Notes under the pieces: model-generated
Database searches by the model: none
Seen by the model: the letters and a program-made list of their open reading frames with translations, nothing else
What the model was told of the DNA's origin: nothing
Program-made: the position numbers and the translations under genes
Part shown: positions 1 through 8,882 of the stretch, in pieces
Layout: every line of letters starts with the position of its first letter
Numbering within the stretch: position 1 is the stretch's first letter
Source: Candidatus Amesbacteria bacterium GW2011_GWC1_47_15
GTDB lineage: Bacteria > Patescibacteriota > Microgenomatia > CAZETR01 > Amesbacteraceae
Length of the DNA: 35,587 nucleotides
Direction of reading: 5' to 3'
Assembly (NCBI GenBank): GCA_001001375.1
Contig: LCNU01000011.1
Location: 1-35,587 of the forward strand

Positions 1-1
1 C

Positions 2-100
2 ACTCATTCTCAGCTCGCCAGTTCGGAATTTTTAGGTCTGGGAATTCTCTCCGATACCACCCAGTATCTACGCTCCAAAAAAACCACCCCCCTTATCTAA
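2..100 (+). CDS. 3' end of a truncated CDS running in from the left edge (C-terminus ...THSQLASSEFLGLGILSDTTQYLRSKKTTPLI)
   Basis: Open frame from window edge to TAA at 98-100; converges with the minus-strand ORF ending at 97. Confidence 0.35.
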   Translation, partial: THSQLASSEFLGLGILSDTTQYLRSKKTTPLI

Positions 101-609
101 TCCTGTTTCAACCGTATGTATACTGTTTTTCCCTGATGTACTTCCTGTCGGAGTACCAAGCTTCTTTCCGGTGGCGGCGTCGTCCTCCAGACGGTCGGCT
201 TATTTCGGGGAGGGCGGTAGCGAGGACCCACTCTTCTTTGCTTGACCCCGGCAGTCTCTTCAGGAAAAAACATATTGCCCGGATCATAAGTCCATCCTTT
301 TTCATTTCTCTTTTCAAACATCCCCATCCTGCCGATCAATTCCCTCATCCTGACCGGATTTTTTATCCCCGTTATTTCCATGGCTTGTTCAAGAGTCAAT
401 ACAGGCCGGTACTCTTCCGTTGCCGGATTCCATCCCGGTTCATATAAAGCCCGGCGCAATATAATATCCGGTTGTTCCATAAAATCAATTTCCCCGTCAA
501 TGCGCGCTGGTTTTTCCTTAACCCTTCCCATTTGTGGGATTATATATCGACTGTTTTCTAAGTGTAAGGCTAAACCACCTTTTACCTCGTAGATCCTGAA
601 AATCCGCAT
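97..609 (-). CDS. Hypothetical protein (170 aa)
   Basis: ORF; overlaps 3' end of the methyltransferase ORF by ~90 nt. Confidence 0.55.
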   Translation of the reverse strand: MRIFRIYEVKGGLALHLENSRYIIPQMGRVKEKPARIDGEIDFMEQPDIILRRALYEPGWNPATEEYRPVLTLEQAMEITGIKNPVRMRELIGRMGMFEKRNEKGWTYDPGNMFFPEETAGVKQRRVGPRYRPPRNKPTVWRTTPPPERSLVLRQEVHQGKTVYIRLKQD

Positions 610-1147
610 ATTCTTTTACTAATTCTCCTGGAAGCATAGATTCAACATTTTCCGGTGTATACAAATAAAACGTACGGGTACCCATGTTATCTTCTCTTTT
701 TACCTCTCTGTATTCTCCATTTTGTAAAGATATAAAAAATGTTCCGCCATCATTTAAACTTCTATTTGCATTCATTAGTACTGCCTTAAAGGTCTCCATA
801 TCCGCGTGCAATAGTGATGCGAAAGCTATGATAAAGTCAACATTTTTTGGAAAAACAAATTCGTTAAATTTTGACACTTTAAAACTCACCCCTGGGTTGT
901 ACCTCCTGGCCTCCTTAATTAGATCTTCTGAGGCGTCCATGCCTAAATAATCATGGGTGTACTTTAAAATCTCCTTTGCATCTCTTCCGTTCCCACAACC
1001 TAACTCCACCACCTTTGGATTTTTTCGAGTTACCTTTGAAAAAATCCATTCAATATCTTTGGTTCTTACCCCTCGCGCTAAAGATTCTTCGATATATTCC
1101 ACGGAATGAACGTTGTATGAATTTATGGTTTGTTCTGTCTTATCCAC
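518..1147 (-). CDS. Class I SAM-dependent methyltransferase
   Basis: VVELGCGNGRDAKEIL (motif I) and LGMDASEDLI; GTG start at 1147 preferred over TTG because TAAAAT lies 7 nt upstream. Confidence 0.85.
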   Translation of the reverse strand: MDKTEQTINSYNVHSVEYIEESLARGVRTKDIEWIFSKVTRKNPKVVELGCGNGRDAKEILKYTHDYLGMDASEDLIKEARRYNPGVSFKVSKFNEFVFPKNVDFIIAFASLLHADMETFKAVLMNANRSLNDGGTFFISLQNGEYREVKREDNMGTRTFYLYTPENVESMLPGELVKEYADFQDLRGKRWFSLTLRKQSIYNPTNGKG

Positions 1148-1164
1148 TTTCAATATTTTACTCC

Positions 1165-1734
1165 CTACCTGTTTACCTGCTTTTCAAAAGTCAGTACCAG
1201 AAAGTCTTTTTCCCTAAGTCCGTATATATCAAATATCTGCATGGCGGACAGGATTTTCTTTTTTTGCGGGTCCAGACCCAAATCTTCGGCTGCTTTGTCA
1301 ATTGCCTCCCAACTCGGTCCTTCGATCTCCAAATACGGCGGCAGTACGGGCCATATGTCGATATCAAAAACTATATTTCCTTTCGTATATGTTATCCGCT
1401 TTTTCTCTTCATAGAATTTGATCCCAAAACCGGCTTTTTCCATAATCATCGCCGTCTTCTCAAATTCCCCCACCGCAACCTCGATCTCCTCCATACCGGC
1501 GTCATTTGCCACCCCATCCTTCATTCCCAACCTCTGTTTATAAGCCAGGGTTACTTTGCTGCCCATATCCCGCAGCCGGATCCATGCTCCCATTTTGTCC
1601 AACCGCCAATCGGGATAATCGTAAACTTTCTGCCGAATCAATACCTCGGATTTTTTTACAGCTCCTGTCGCCAACAACTTTTTTTGAATCCCTTCCGGAT
1701 CGATATCCAGATATTTGGCCTCAATCTCTTCCAT
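1165..1734 (-). CDS. CYTH-domain protein (class IV adenylate cyclase / thiamine triphosphatase-like)
   Basis: N-terminal EIEAKYLDID (ExExK-type) and CyaB-like VRQKVYDYPDWRL...WIRLRD; TAAAAT 6 nt upstream of ATG. Confidence 0.8.
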   Translation of the reverse strand: MEEIEAKYLDIDPEGIQKKLLATGAVKKSEVLIRQKVYDYPDWRLDKMGAWIRLRDMGSKVTLAYKQRLGMKDGVANDAGMEEIEVAVGEFEKTAMIMEKAGFGIKFYEEKKRITYTKGNIVFDIDIWPVLPPYLEIEGPSWEAIDKAAEDLGLDPQKKKILSAMQIFDIYGLREKDFLVLTFEKQVNR

Positions 1735-1897
1735 GTTTTAATTTTACAATCTGTTTTACCCCGCACCAGGGGCAAAACCACTCTTTTTTTTCCGGATCCG
1801 CGTCCCCTATACTCCACCACTTCCCGCATACCCCGCACCTAAAATGCCACAGCTTCTCTTTTGCGATCTCCAGTATCTCTTTTGCCTTGATTAGCAT
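1721..1897 (-). CDS. Small zinc-ribbon protein, 58 aa (MLIKAKEILEIAKEKLWHFRCGVCGKWWSIGDADPEKKEWFCPWCGVKQIVKLKHGRD)
   Basis: Translated by hand; two CxxC motifs (CGVC, CPWC); below the size cutoff of the ORF track; fits the gap between RNR and CYTH. Confidence 0.7.
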   Translation of the reverse strand: MLIKAKEILEIAKEKLWHFRCGVCGKWWSIGDADPEKKEWFCPWCGVKQIVKLKHGRD

Positions 1898-1911
1898 ATT
1901 GAGTGCCCGCT

Positions 1912-4296
1912 TCAGCTTACACCCTGTGCCGCTATCTCCCCGCCTTTTCCGTCCGGCACAAACTCAATCTCGCACGCTCCTGCAATACACGCCAGTTCCT
2001 GAGCCGCCTTGGTATAATCCTCTTCTTCATACCGGTACAGTTTGGAAAAATCGATATTGGGAAACTTTGCTGCCAGTGCTTCATACGTCTCCCGGTCAAC
2101 TTCCTCAAAAGGCATCTGAGCATATTTGGCGTCAAAAGCCGGCAGGAAAGACATCCCTCCGATCATGTCACGGTGTTCCCACACCCACTTGATCAGCTCG
2201 ATCACTTCATCTGGGTGATAAGTGATAGTCACGCTGGGATTGTGCTCGGTCCAATGGATTTTGTTTTGCAGCCAATACTCGCACTGCCGGATAGCCGACC
2301 GGCCTTTTCTGACCACAGCCCCTTCCGGTGATTTCACCGGGAAATGAGCTACCCAGGTATTGGCCGAATCTTTACTCTGTCCGTTTTCCGGATCCATCGG
2401 CACCCCTGAATCCTGCAACACTTTAAACATGGGAGTATGTGTCCCTACCCGCACATTTCTTACGTAATAAGAAGACCACCTGGCGTGCAGTCCTGACGCA
2501 CAGTCAAATAACTGCGACGAATTGCCGGAGGGTTTTACACAGGTAACGGAAGCCGCCTGGTTTATACCCAGTTGCTGGGTAATTTTCCGGTTTGTCTCTA
2601 CCGCCACCTGCCTGAGCCGGCTCATCACCGCCGGATTCTGAATCACCTGGCTGTCCAATTGACCGGTAATATCTACACCCACCAGTCTCTCCTCTTGGCA
2701 ATTTTGCTTCCACATTGGTCTCAATCCCGGAAAATTTGTCGCCAGTGCCTGGATGGTGCCGATGACGGCTGCGAGTTCTACTTTCTCGCTCAGCGATTCA
2801 TAAGAATCTCCCTGCCGCGCAATTGCGATACTCAGGTTGCAAAACTCGTATGGCCTCAAAACAATTTCCCCGCAGGGATTGGTCCCGAATTCCGCCTCGG
2901 CTCTTCTTGCCGGCCGCAGGGATATCGCTGACTGTCGGTTGAATATTCCTGGTTCTCCCCTGCCTCCGTTTACCATTTCCAGCATCTGCGCTACCAGTTC
3001 CGGTTGGGTTATACCCCTATCGGGCCATACGGCGGAATTGTTGGCATTCCATCTCTGTGAATTTTCCCGTTCAAAATCCCCGTTCTTGCAATCGCGCATC
3101 TCCGCGTCGTCCCAGTCAAACAGGGAAATCATAGCTGTCCGCCGCATACCTCCGGATACCGCCGCGTTGCCCACTTCGCAGACAATATCGTGCGCATCCA
3201 GAGGCCGCAGGAAACTCCCCTGCCTGGCCAATAACCTGGCCCGCACAAATTCCAGCATGTGTTTTAAAGGTTCCGGTCCCGATGCTCTGCCCCCCTTTGT
3301 CTTAAGTATCGCCCCTGCCGGTCTGATCTGGGAATAATCAAATTTAATATCTCCTCCTTCAAACCATAGGGACAAACCCACCCTCAAAGCATCGGACCAC
3401 CCCTCTGTGGTATCGGCAACTGAATATGTCAACGGCAGGCTGCCGGTCTGGCGTCTTACCCTGGGCAGGTTCTCCACATACTTGCTTTCCACCGAAAATC
3501 CCACTCCGCATCCGTTCATGGAAATTAACAAAGGCTCTACAAACGAGTCCACACTGTCAATCGGCAGATAGGAACAGTTATAAATGGCGATGTTATTTCT
3601 CCCGGCCGCCGGACCTGCCATCGCCAGCAGCCGCATTGAGGGTGCAGCTTTCATCTCGAGTATTCCCCTGGAAATCCATTTATAGGTGTCTGCGTCCACT
3701 TTCTCCCCGGCCAGTTCATGTAAAAAAGATAAAGCCCTGTCTACTGTTTCCTTCCAGGTTTCCCTTCTGCCCACTTCATAGCTGAACCGGGAGTACTTGT
3801 CAAAAAACTGGAATTTTTGCAGCTGTGAAGGAAAATAGATTTCCGATTCTTCAAACGCCGCCCTGACTTCTTCCGGAACCGGCCTTGTCTCCCTCAGCTT
3901 GGCGTGTTCTGCCCGGTAAAGAATATAATGCTTGGCTGCGCTGAATTCACCTGCTGCCTGCAATATCATCTCCACCACATCCTGGACCTGCTCCACTGTA
4001 GGTTCCTTGTATCGCGCTGCCACCGCGTTTATCACCTGTCGGGTCAGATCAGGGATCGTTGTATTCGGATCTGCTCCCAGGCTGGCGAAGCATTTTGTGA
4101 TCGCTTTCTCTATTTTCTGGGCGTCAAAGGACATTACACGCCCGTCTCTTTTAATAATAGTTTTTGGTAAAACCAACTCCTCTGCCCCTTTTAGTATTAA
4201 ACGAACATGCCCGTTACCCGTTTTCCCGTTTCCGTTTATCACTTTCCTGGGTCTCCCTTTCTGCTTATGTAATTGTTGGATTTTTTTTTCGGGCAT
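1912..4296 (-). CDS. nrdJ: Adenosylcobalamin-dependent (class II) ribonucleoside reductase with N-terminal ATP-cone
   Basis: ATP-cone (IIKRDGRVMSFDAQKIEKAI), NPCGEI...EFCNLS, CVKPSGNSSQL, C-terminal CIAGAC cysteine pair. Confidence 0.93.
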   Translation of the reverse strand: MPEKKIQQLHKQKGRPRKVINGNGKTGNGHVRLILKGAEELVLPKTIIKRDGRVMSFDAQKIEKAITKCFASLGADPNTTIPDLTRQVINAVAARYKEPTVEQVQDVVEMILQAAGEFSAAKHYILYRAEHAKLRETRPVPEEVRAAFEESEIYFPSQLQKFQFFDKYSRFSYEVGRRETWKETVDRALSFLHELAGEKVDADTYKWISRGILEMKAAPSMRLLAMAGPAAGRNNIAIYNCSYLPIDSVDSFVEPLLISMNGCGVGFSVESKYVENLPRVRRQTGSLPLTYSVADTTEGWSDALRVGLSLWFEGGDIKFDYSQIRPAGAILKTKGGRASGPEPLKHMLEFVRARLLARQGSFLRPLDAHDIVCEVGNAAVSGGMRRTAMISLFDWDDAEMRDCKNGDFERENSQRWNANNSAVWPDRGITQPELVAQMLEMVNGGRGEPGIFNRQSAISLRPARRAEAEFGTNPCGEIVLRPYEFCNLSIAIARQGDSYESLSEKVELAAVIGTIQALATNFPGLRPMWKQNCQEERLVGVDITGQLDSQVIQNPAVMSRLRQVAVETNRKITQQLGINQAASVTCVKPSGNSSQLFDCASGLHARWSSYYVRNVRVGTHTPMFKVLQDSGVPMDPENGQSKDSANTWVAHFPVKSPEGAVVRKGRSAIRQCEYWLQNKIHWTEHNPSVTITYHPDEVIELIKWVWEHRDMIGGMSFLPAFDAKYAQMPFEEVDRETYEALAAKFPNIDFSKLYRYEEEDYTKAAQELACIAGACEIEFVPDGKGGEIAAQGVS

Positions 4297-4299
4297 TTT

Positions 4300-4749
4300 T
4301 CAGTTGGCTGCTTTTTCTAAAAGTTTTTCAAACCCTGTTATATCTGCCAATTCAAAGTACACGCTGGCAAATCTCAGCCAGGCAACTTTATCGATATTCC
4401 TCAGACGTTTGAGGATCATTTTTCCGATAGTCTTACTGGAAATTTCGCTGACTTCTTTTCGGCGCACTTCCCTCTCGACTTCATCGGCAAGCGACGCTAC
4501 CAGGTCAATCGATATGGGCCGTTTGTCAAAAGACCGGATCACTCCCCTTACAATTTTTTCCCGGTCAAAGGGCTGTCTGCTCCCGTCGCGTTTGATGACA
4601 AACAGCGTCGGTCCTTCGATCCGCTCAAAAGTCGTGAACCGCTTTAGGCACTTTCCGCACTCCCTTCTGCGTCTCAGGGTTTGGCCGTCTTCAGTCACTC
4701 TCGACTCAAGTACGGAAGTATCATGCGCCCCGCAAAACGGACACTTCAT
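4300..4749 (-). CDS. nrdR: Transcriptional repressor NrdR
   Basis: MKCPFCG...RRRRECGKCLKRFTTFE zinc ribbon plus ATP-cone; the ATG at 4749 gives the canonical MKCPFC start. Confidence 0.95.
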   Translation of the reverse strand: MKCPFCGAHDTSVLESRVTEDGQTLRRRRECGKCLKRFTTFERIEGPTLFVIKRDGSRQPFDREKIVRGVIRSFDKRPISIDLVASLADEVEREVRRKEVSEISSKTIGKMILKRLRNIDKVAWLRFASVYFELADITGFEKLLEKAAN

Positions 4750-4765
4750 TTTTTTTATTTTCAAT

Positions 4766-4813
4766 CCCCTACATCTAGGGGTACATACCAGACTAAAACA
4801 CTAAATATCTTCG
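4766..4813. promoter_or_regulatory. Candidate tandem NrdR-box operator: box 1 4766-4781 CCCCTACATCTAGGGG, box 2 4798-4813 ACACTAAATATCTTCG
   Basis: Two 16-bp sites resembling ACACWATATATWGTGT, 16-bp linker, centres 32 bp apart, immediately upstream of nrdR-nrdJ. Confidence 0.55.
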
Positions 4814-4851
4814 GTCAACTACTAATTACCACATCAAAAGCTATCAACTAT

Positions 4852-5604
4852 CTACTTAGATTCCCTCAAAGCCTGCGCACTTTTTTCCCCCAATGCTTTG
4901 GTTTCGCTCAATGTCCCTTCCAGTACTGTCCTCTGCGTCCCGTCGGTTTTTTCCGCCAGTTCGGTAAGAACCTCCGCATGTTTAGCGCAGGCATCGTTTA
5001 ATTTTAAAAGCAGGCTTTTGACATCCTTGCCTTGGGAAGATGCTTTTACGGTCCGGTTTACTGCCGACTGCAGATACTTTTCTGCCTTCGTCGCGGTCGA
5101 AACACCTTCAGCAACTTTGCCTCCTTCAGTCAGCGCTATTGCTGCGTTTATCCTTTTGTCGGCATATAGAAGTTCTTTTTCCGCTTTTCTCTCTTCTCCC
5201 CTGGTTAACCACAACACCACCCGATCCCTGACGGCTTTAATCCTGTAAAGTGGACTGTCCGGCAGGACTCCCGGATAGGGCAGGTAATAATTGACTTTTA
5301 CTGTTTGTTCCGGCGTGGGAGTAGGAGTTATTGTTTGCGGGTAAACTTTCAGAGGATTGGAGACAGCCAGCAGTGATAGCAGCAATATTGCCACGGCAAA
5401 AACCATGGCCGCCGAACTTGCCGCTGCCGCTACTTTCCAGCTTCCCCACGTCTTGTTAAAAAAAGAAACTTGTCCCGAATTTTTGAAAAAATCCCTGAAT
5501 CCAATCAGTCGGACTGAAAACTGCCGGTCTTGGGTGGAAGCAACCTTCATGGGGTACCCATAAGTATGCCATAAACTGTCAAGAACAACAAGCCGCATGG
5601 GCAT
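4852..5604 (-). CDS. DUF5667-type protein with N-terminal TM segment
   Basis: YYLPYPGVLPDSPLYRIKAVRDRVVLWL typical of DUF5667; true start may be ATG at 5550 (MKVASTQ). Confidence 0.8.
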   Translation of the reverse strand: MPMRLVVLDSLWHTYGYPMKVASTQDRQFSVRLIGFRDFFKNSGQVSFFNKTWGSWKVAAAASSAAMVFAVAILLLSLLAVSNPLKVYPQTITPTPTPEQTVKVNYYLPYPGVLPDSPLYRIKAVRDRVVLWLTRGEERKAEKELLYADKRINAAIALTEGGKVAEGVSTATKAEKYLQSAVNRTVKASSQGKDVKSLLLKLNDACAKHAEVLTELAEKTDGTQRTVLEGTLSETKALGEKSAQALRESK

Positions 5605-5610
5605 TTATTC

Positions 5611-6117
5611 TTATCTCTGAATACGAATATTACCCGAAACTTGGCATCCCTGAAGAGCTTCATCCATCCGTGTTGAAATCTCAGTTACCAGTTCGCCGGC
5701 TTCTCCCAGCGAAATCAGGGACTTATGGTCGGGAAAATAATGAAACAGCCTGTTTCTGGCTCTTTTCCATGTTTCCCACAGTTTCCTCGGTATCTCGTCT
5801 CCCCCGCACTTTCCGGACAATTTTCCGTACACCCATCCGTGCCGGTAGCGGGTAGGCAGGGAGGGCGACATGGCTCTGCCGATCCTGAAATGTTCTCCGC
5901 GGTACTGGTAGCCCCGTATAAGTCCCAAATCCAGAAGCAGTTTTTTTAAAAATCCTTCATACGCCTTCGCCGCCCCGAAAACAATAAACGAGTAGTCGTG
6001 ATTGAACATTAAAGTTTGAGTATTAAACACTTTCAAAAGCGAAATGCTTTGCTGCATCAAATCTCTCATCGGCTCATCCAGATAAGCCCACCAGTTCGTC
6101 TGTTCAAAATCATCCAC
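5611..6117 (-). CDS. HEPN-domain (RNase LS/RnlA-like) protein
   Basis: DYSFIVFGAAKAYEGFLKKLLLDLGLI and RNRLFH (Rx4H); GTG start at 6117 chosen; ORF track extends to 6198. Confidence 0.55.
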   Translation of the reverse strand: MDDFEQTNWWAYLDEPMRDLMQQSISLLKVFNTQTLMFNHDYSFIVFGAAKAYEGFLKKLLLDLGLIRGYQYRGEHFRIGRAMSPSLPTRYRHGWVYGKLSGKCGGDEIPRKLWETWKRARNRLFHYFPDHKSLISLGEAGELVTEISTRMDEALQGCQVSGNIRIQR

Positions 6118-6121
6118 TTTT

Positions 6122-6400
6122 TTATCCCCAGAGATTAAAAAGCCCGCCCAATACCAATAGGATTGACAATCCAAGCCAGCCCAGGATAAAGCCGACAACT
6201 ATTTTAAGTATCCAGTCCAGTACTTTTTCTTCCTGCGGATCCAGCTGGTCAACCGCCAGAATCCCGTCTTCATTTATTCCAGTTTGTCTTTCCTCGAGCC
6301 ATTTCGGCGCTGCCGTATCCGCAGTTACTACCCGGGCTGTTTGTGACTTGTTATTTTTTTGGGATCTGGATTTTGCGGCTTGGGGTTTTTTCCGGGCCAT
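6122..6400 (-). CDS. Small membrane protein
   Basis: MARKKPQ... basic N-terminus and C-terminal hydrophobic segments; TATATT 7 nt upstream of ATG. Confidence 0.6.
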   Translation of the reverse strand: MARKKPQAAKSRSQKNNKSQTARVVTADTAAPKWLEERQTGINEDGILAVDQLDPQEEKVLDWILKIVVGFILGWLGLSILLVLGGLFNLWG

Positions 6401-6439
6401 ACTACATAATATAACCCCCAACCCGTTATAATTCAACTC

Positions 6440-8797
6440 ATGGCCTCAAAACAGCATATTAAGACTGTCAGAGAGAGAAACCTTGCCCGGGCGGTCAAGA
6501 CCCTCAAACACTCAAAATTTACATTCCGCTCTCTTTTCTCCTCCCGCATACCTTTTAAATATAAATTTTTCACAGCATCTTTCGGTTTATTGATTCTTAT
6601 AATCGGTATGAGTATCTATTTATTTTGGGGTCTGCCCAATCCTCTCAATCTCACTCGTCACCCTTCGCCCGCATCTACCAAACTTCTGGATCGCCATGGC
6701 AGTTTGATTTATGAAATTTTCGCCGATCAGCGCCGCACTCCAATCAAGCTGGGCACACTCCCGGACTATGTCTGGCAGACTACTATTGCCGCGGAGGACA
6801 GGGATTTTTACAAACACAGCGGTTTTTCTCCGCGTGGTATCGGCCGCGCTTTTATCAGCACTTTTATCCGCCGCAAGGTTCAGGGAGGTTCCACTATTAC
6901 CCAGCAGTTGGTAAAGAAAGCGCTCCTCTCAGATGAAAGGACGCTAAAACGTAAAATCCGCGAGTTCACGCTGAGCGTGGCAGTGGAAATGCTTTATTCC
7001 AAAGATCAGATATTGGAAATGTATTTAAACCAGGTCCCATACGGAGGTACCGCCTATGGTCTGGAATCTGCCGCCCGGACATATTTCGGAATTTCAGGAA
7101 GCGAACTTTCTCTGGCGCAGGCATCTCTGCTTGCCGGTCTGCCGGCCGCCCCCACTTATTATTCCCCTTTCGGTGCCTACCCCGAAAGAGCGGTGGACCG
7201 CCAGAAATATGTCCTCTCCCAAATGCGCGATATTGGTTATATAGATTCCGGGCAGTATGATTCGGCTTTGAAAGAAACCCTGGCCTACACGCCGTCTTCT
7301 ACCATGCTGGCCCCCCATTTTGCCCTTTATGTCAAAGACCTGCTCGTGGATAAATACGGGTTGGAAAAAGTTGAGCAGGGAGGGCTGGTAGTTACCACTT
7401 CCCTGGATTTAGACCTTCAGCAATACGCCCAGGAGGTTGTCGCTTCCGAAACTGCCAAACTGGTCCGCGAAAACGTGCGCAATGGTGCCGCCCTGACTAT
7501 CCACCCGCCTTCAGGTGGAATACTGGCCATGGTTGGATCCAGAGATTATTTCGATACCGGAAACGACGGCAATGTTAATGTGGTTTTAGCCCGACGCCAA
7601 CCCGGATCCGCCATCAAACCGGTCAATTACGCTCTCGGCTTGGAACGCCGTCTTATTACTCCTGCCACTCTTCTGGCGGACAAACCTACATGTTTTTCCC
7701 AGGTAGGACAGAAACCGTATTGTCCCGATAATTACGACAACTCATTTCATGGAGCCACCCAAGTCAGGTTTGCACTCGGAAATTCCTACAACATTCCGGC
7801 TGTCAAAACACTTGTAATAAATGGCCTGACGGATTTCATTAATGCCGCCCCCGCGTTTGGATTGAAGACTTTTAAAGATCCCGACCAGTATGGTCCTTCC
7901 ATCACTTTGGGCGGAGGCGAGGTAACCATGCTTGATCTGGCAACTGCGTATTCCGTCTTTGCCAATGCCGGCAAAAGGGTAGATACTCAGCCGCTTATTT
8001 CCGTCCGGGACCAATCCGGAAATACCCTGGAGTCAATACCTCTAAAGGAAATCTCCCAGGAAGAATACGAAAAGGCGGGTAGATTTGCCCGTATTACCAT
8101 CGGATCCAAAAAATACCTACCCGAAAATCCTCCCAATACCCGGGTAGTCTCGGCCGGTACCGCCTTTCTCATATCTCATATCCTCTATGACAACGGCGCC
8201 CGTTCCACTACTTTTGGTTCGGTATCCCAACTTAATATCAAAAACCATCCCGAAGTCTCCGTCAAAACCGGAACCACCAACGACAAGCGCGATAATTGGA
8301 CCATCGGTTACAACCCGGATATTCTGGTCTCAGTCTGGGTAGGTAACAACGATAACTCTCCCATGAGCAGGGTGGCATCGGGAGTTACCGGCGCTTCTCC
8401 CATCTGGAATAAAATCATGACCCATACTCTTGATGGTAATCCCCAGTCCTGGCCTACCCAGCCGGCCGAAGTAGTGGGAATTTCAGTCTGTTCTACCTCC
8501 GGCCTCCGGGTACCGGAAAACCCTGACGCCGCTTGCTCACCCCGTTTTGAGTACGTTCTTTCCGGTACCCAGCCGCCTTACGACAGCGGAAACCGGCGGG
8601 ATATACATATATATAAACCGACCCAGGGATTGGCAACAGCCAAACAAATTTCTGAAGAACCCGATCAGGTGGAAATGCAAAATCATGCGGTCGTCTTTGA
8701 TGCTCTGGGGACTATGCTGTGTGTGGACTGTGCCGGCGGCGGTTTCGGACAGGACACCATCCGCCTGGACGGCACCGGCAAAGCCATAAAAAACTGA
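6440..8797 (+). CDS. Class A penicillin-binding protein (GT51 + transpeptidase)
   Basis: EDRDFYKHSGFSPRGI, QGGSTITQQLVKKALL, GSAIKP (SxxK), SYN, VKTGTTND. Confidence 0.96.
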   Translation: MASKQHIKTVRERNLARAVKTLKHSKFTFRSLFSSRIPFKYKFFTASFGLLILIIGMSIYLFWGLPNPLNLTRHPSPASTKLLDRHGSLIYEIFADQRRTPIKLGTLPDYVWQTTIAAEDRDFYKHSGFSPRGIGRAFISTFIRRKVQGGSTITQQLVKKALLSDERTLKRKIREFTLSVAVEMLYSKDQILEMYLNQVPYGGTAYGLESAARTYFGISGSELSLAQASLLAGLPAAPTYYSPFGAYPERAVDRQKYVLSQMRDIGYIDSGQYDSALKETLAYTPSSTMLAPHFALYVKDLLVDKYGLEKVEQGGLVVTTSLDLDLQQYAQEVVASETAKLVRENVRNGAALTIHPPSGGILAMVGSRDYFDTGNDGNVNVVLARRQPGSAIKPVNYALGLERRLITPATLLADKPTCFSQVGQKPYCPDNYDNSFHGATQVRFALGNSYNIPAVKTLVINGLTDFINAAPAFGLKTFKDPDQYGPSITLGGGEVTMLDLATAYSVFANAGKRVDTQPLISVRDQSGNTLESIPLKEISQEEYEKAGRFARITIGSKKYLPENPPNTRVVSAGTAFLISHILYDNGARSTTFGSVSQLNIKNHPEVSVKTGTTNDKRDNWTIGYNPDILVSVWVGNNDNSPMSRVASGVTGASPIWNKIMTHTLDGNPQSWPTQPAEVVGISVCSTSGLRVPENPDAACSPRFEYVLSGTQPPYDSGNRRDIHIYKPTQGLATAKQISEEPDQVEMQNHAVVFDALGTMLCVDCAGGGFGQDTIRLDGTGKAIKN

Positions 8798-8882
8798 TTC
8801 TTGTTCCTTCCGCCTCTCCTTCATATAATCAAACCAGTTTCATACCTCCCTTTTAAAAATTTAAAGTCAAGTGAGTAGTTAG

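Noticed and set aside
976-1842. 288-aa plus-strand ORF
   Set aside because: Antisense to the clear methyltransferase and CYTH genes; no recognisable protein signature.
3932-4804. 290-aa plus-strand ORF
   Set aside because: Antisense to nrdJ and nrdR; likely a shadow ORF from codon bias.
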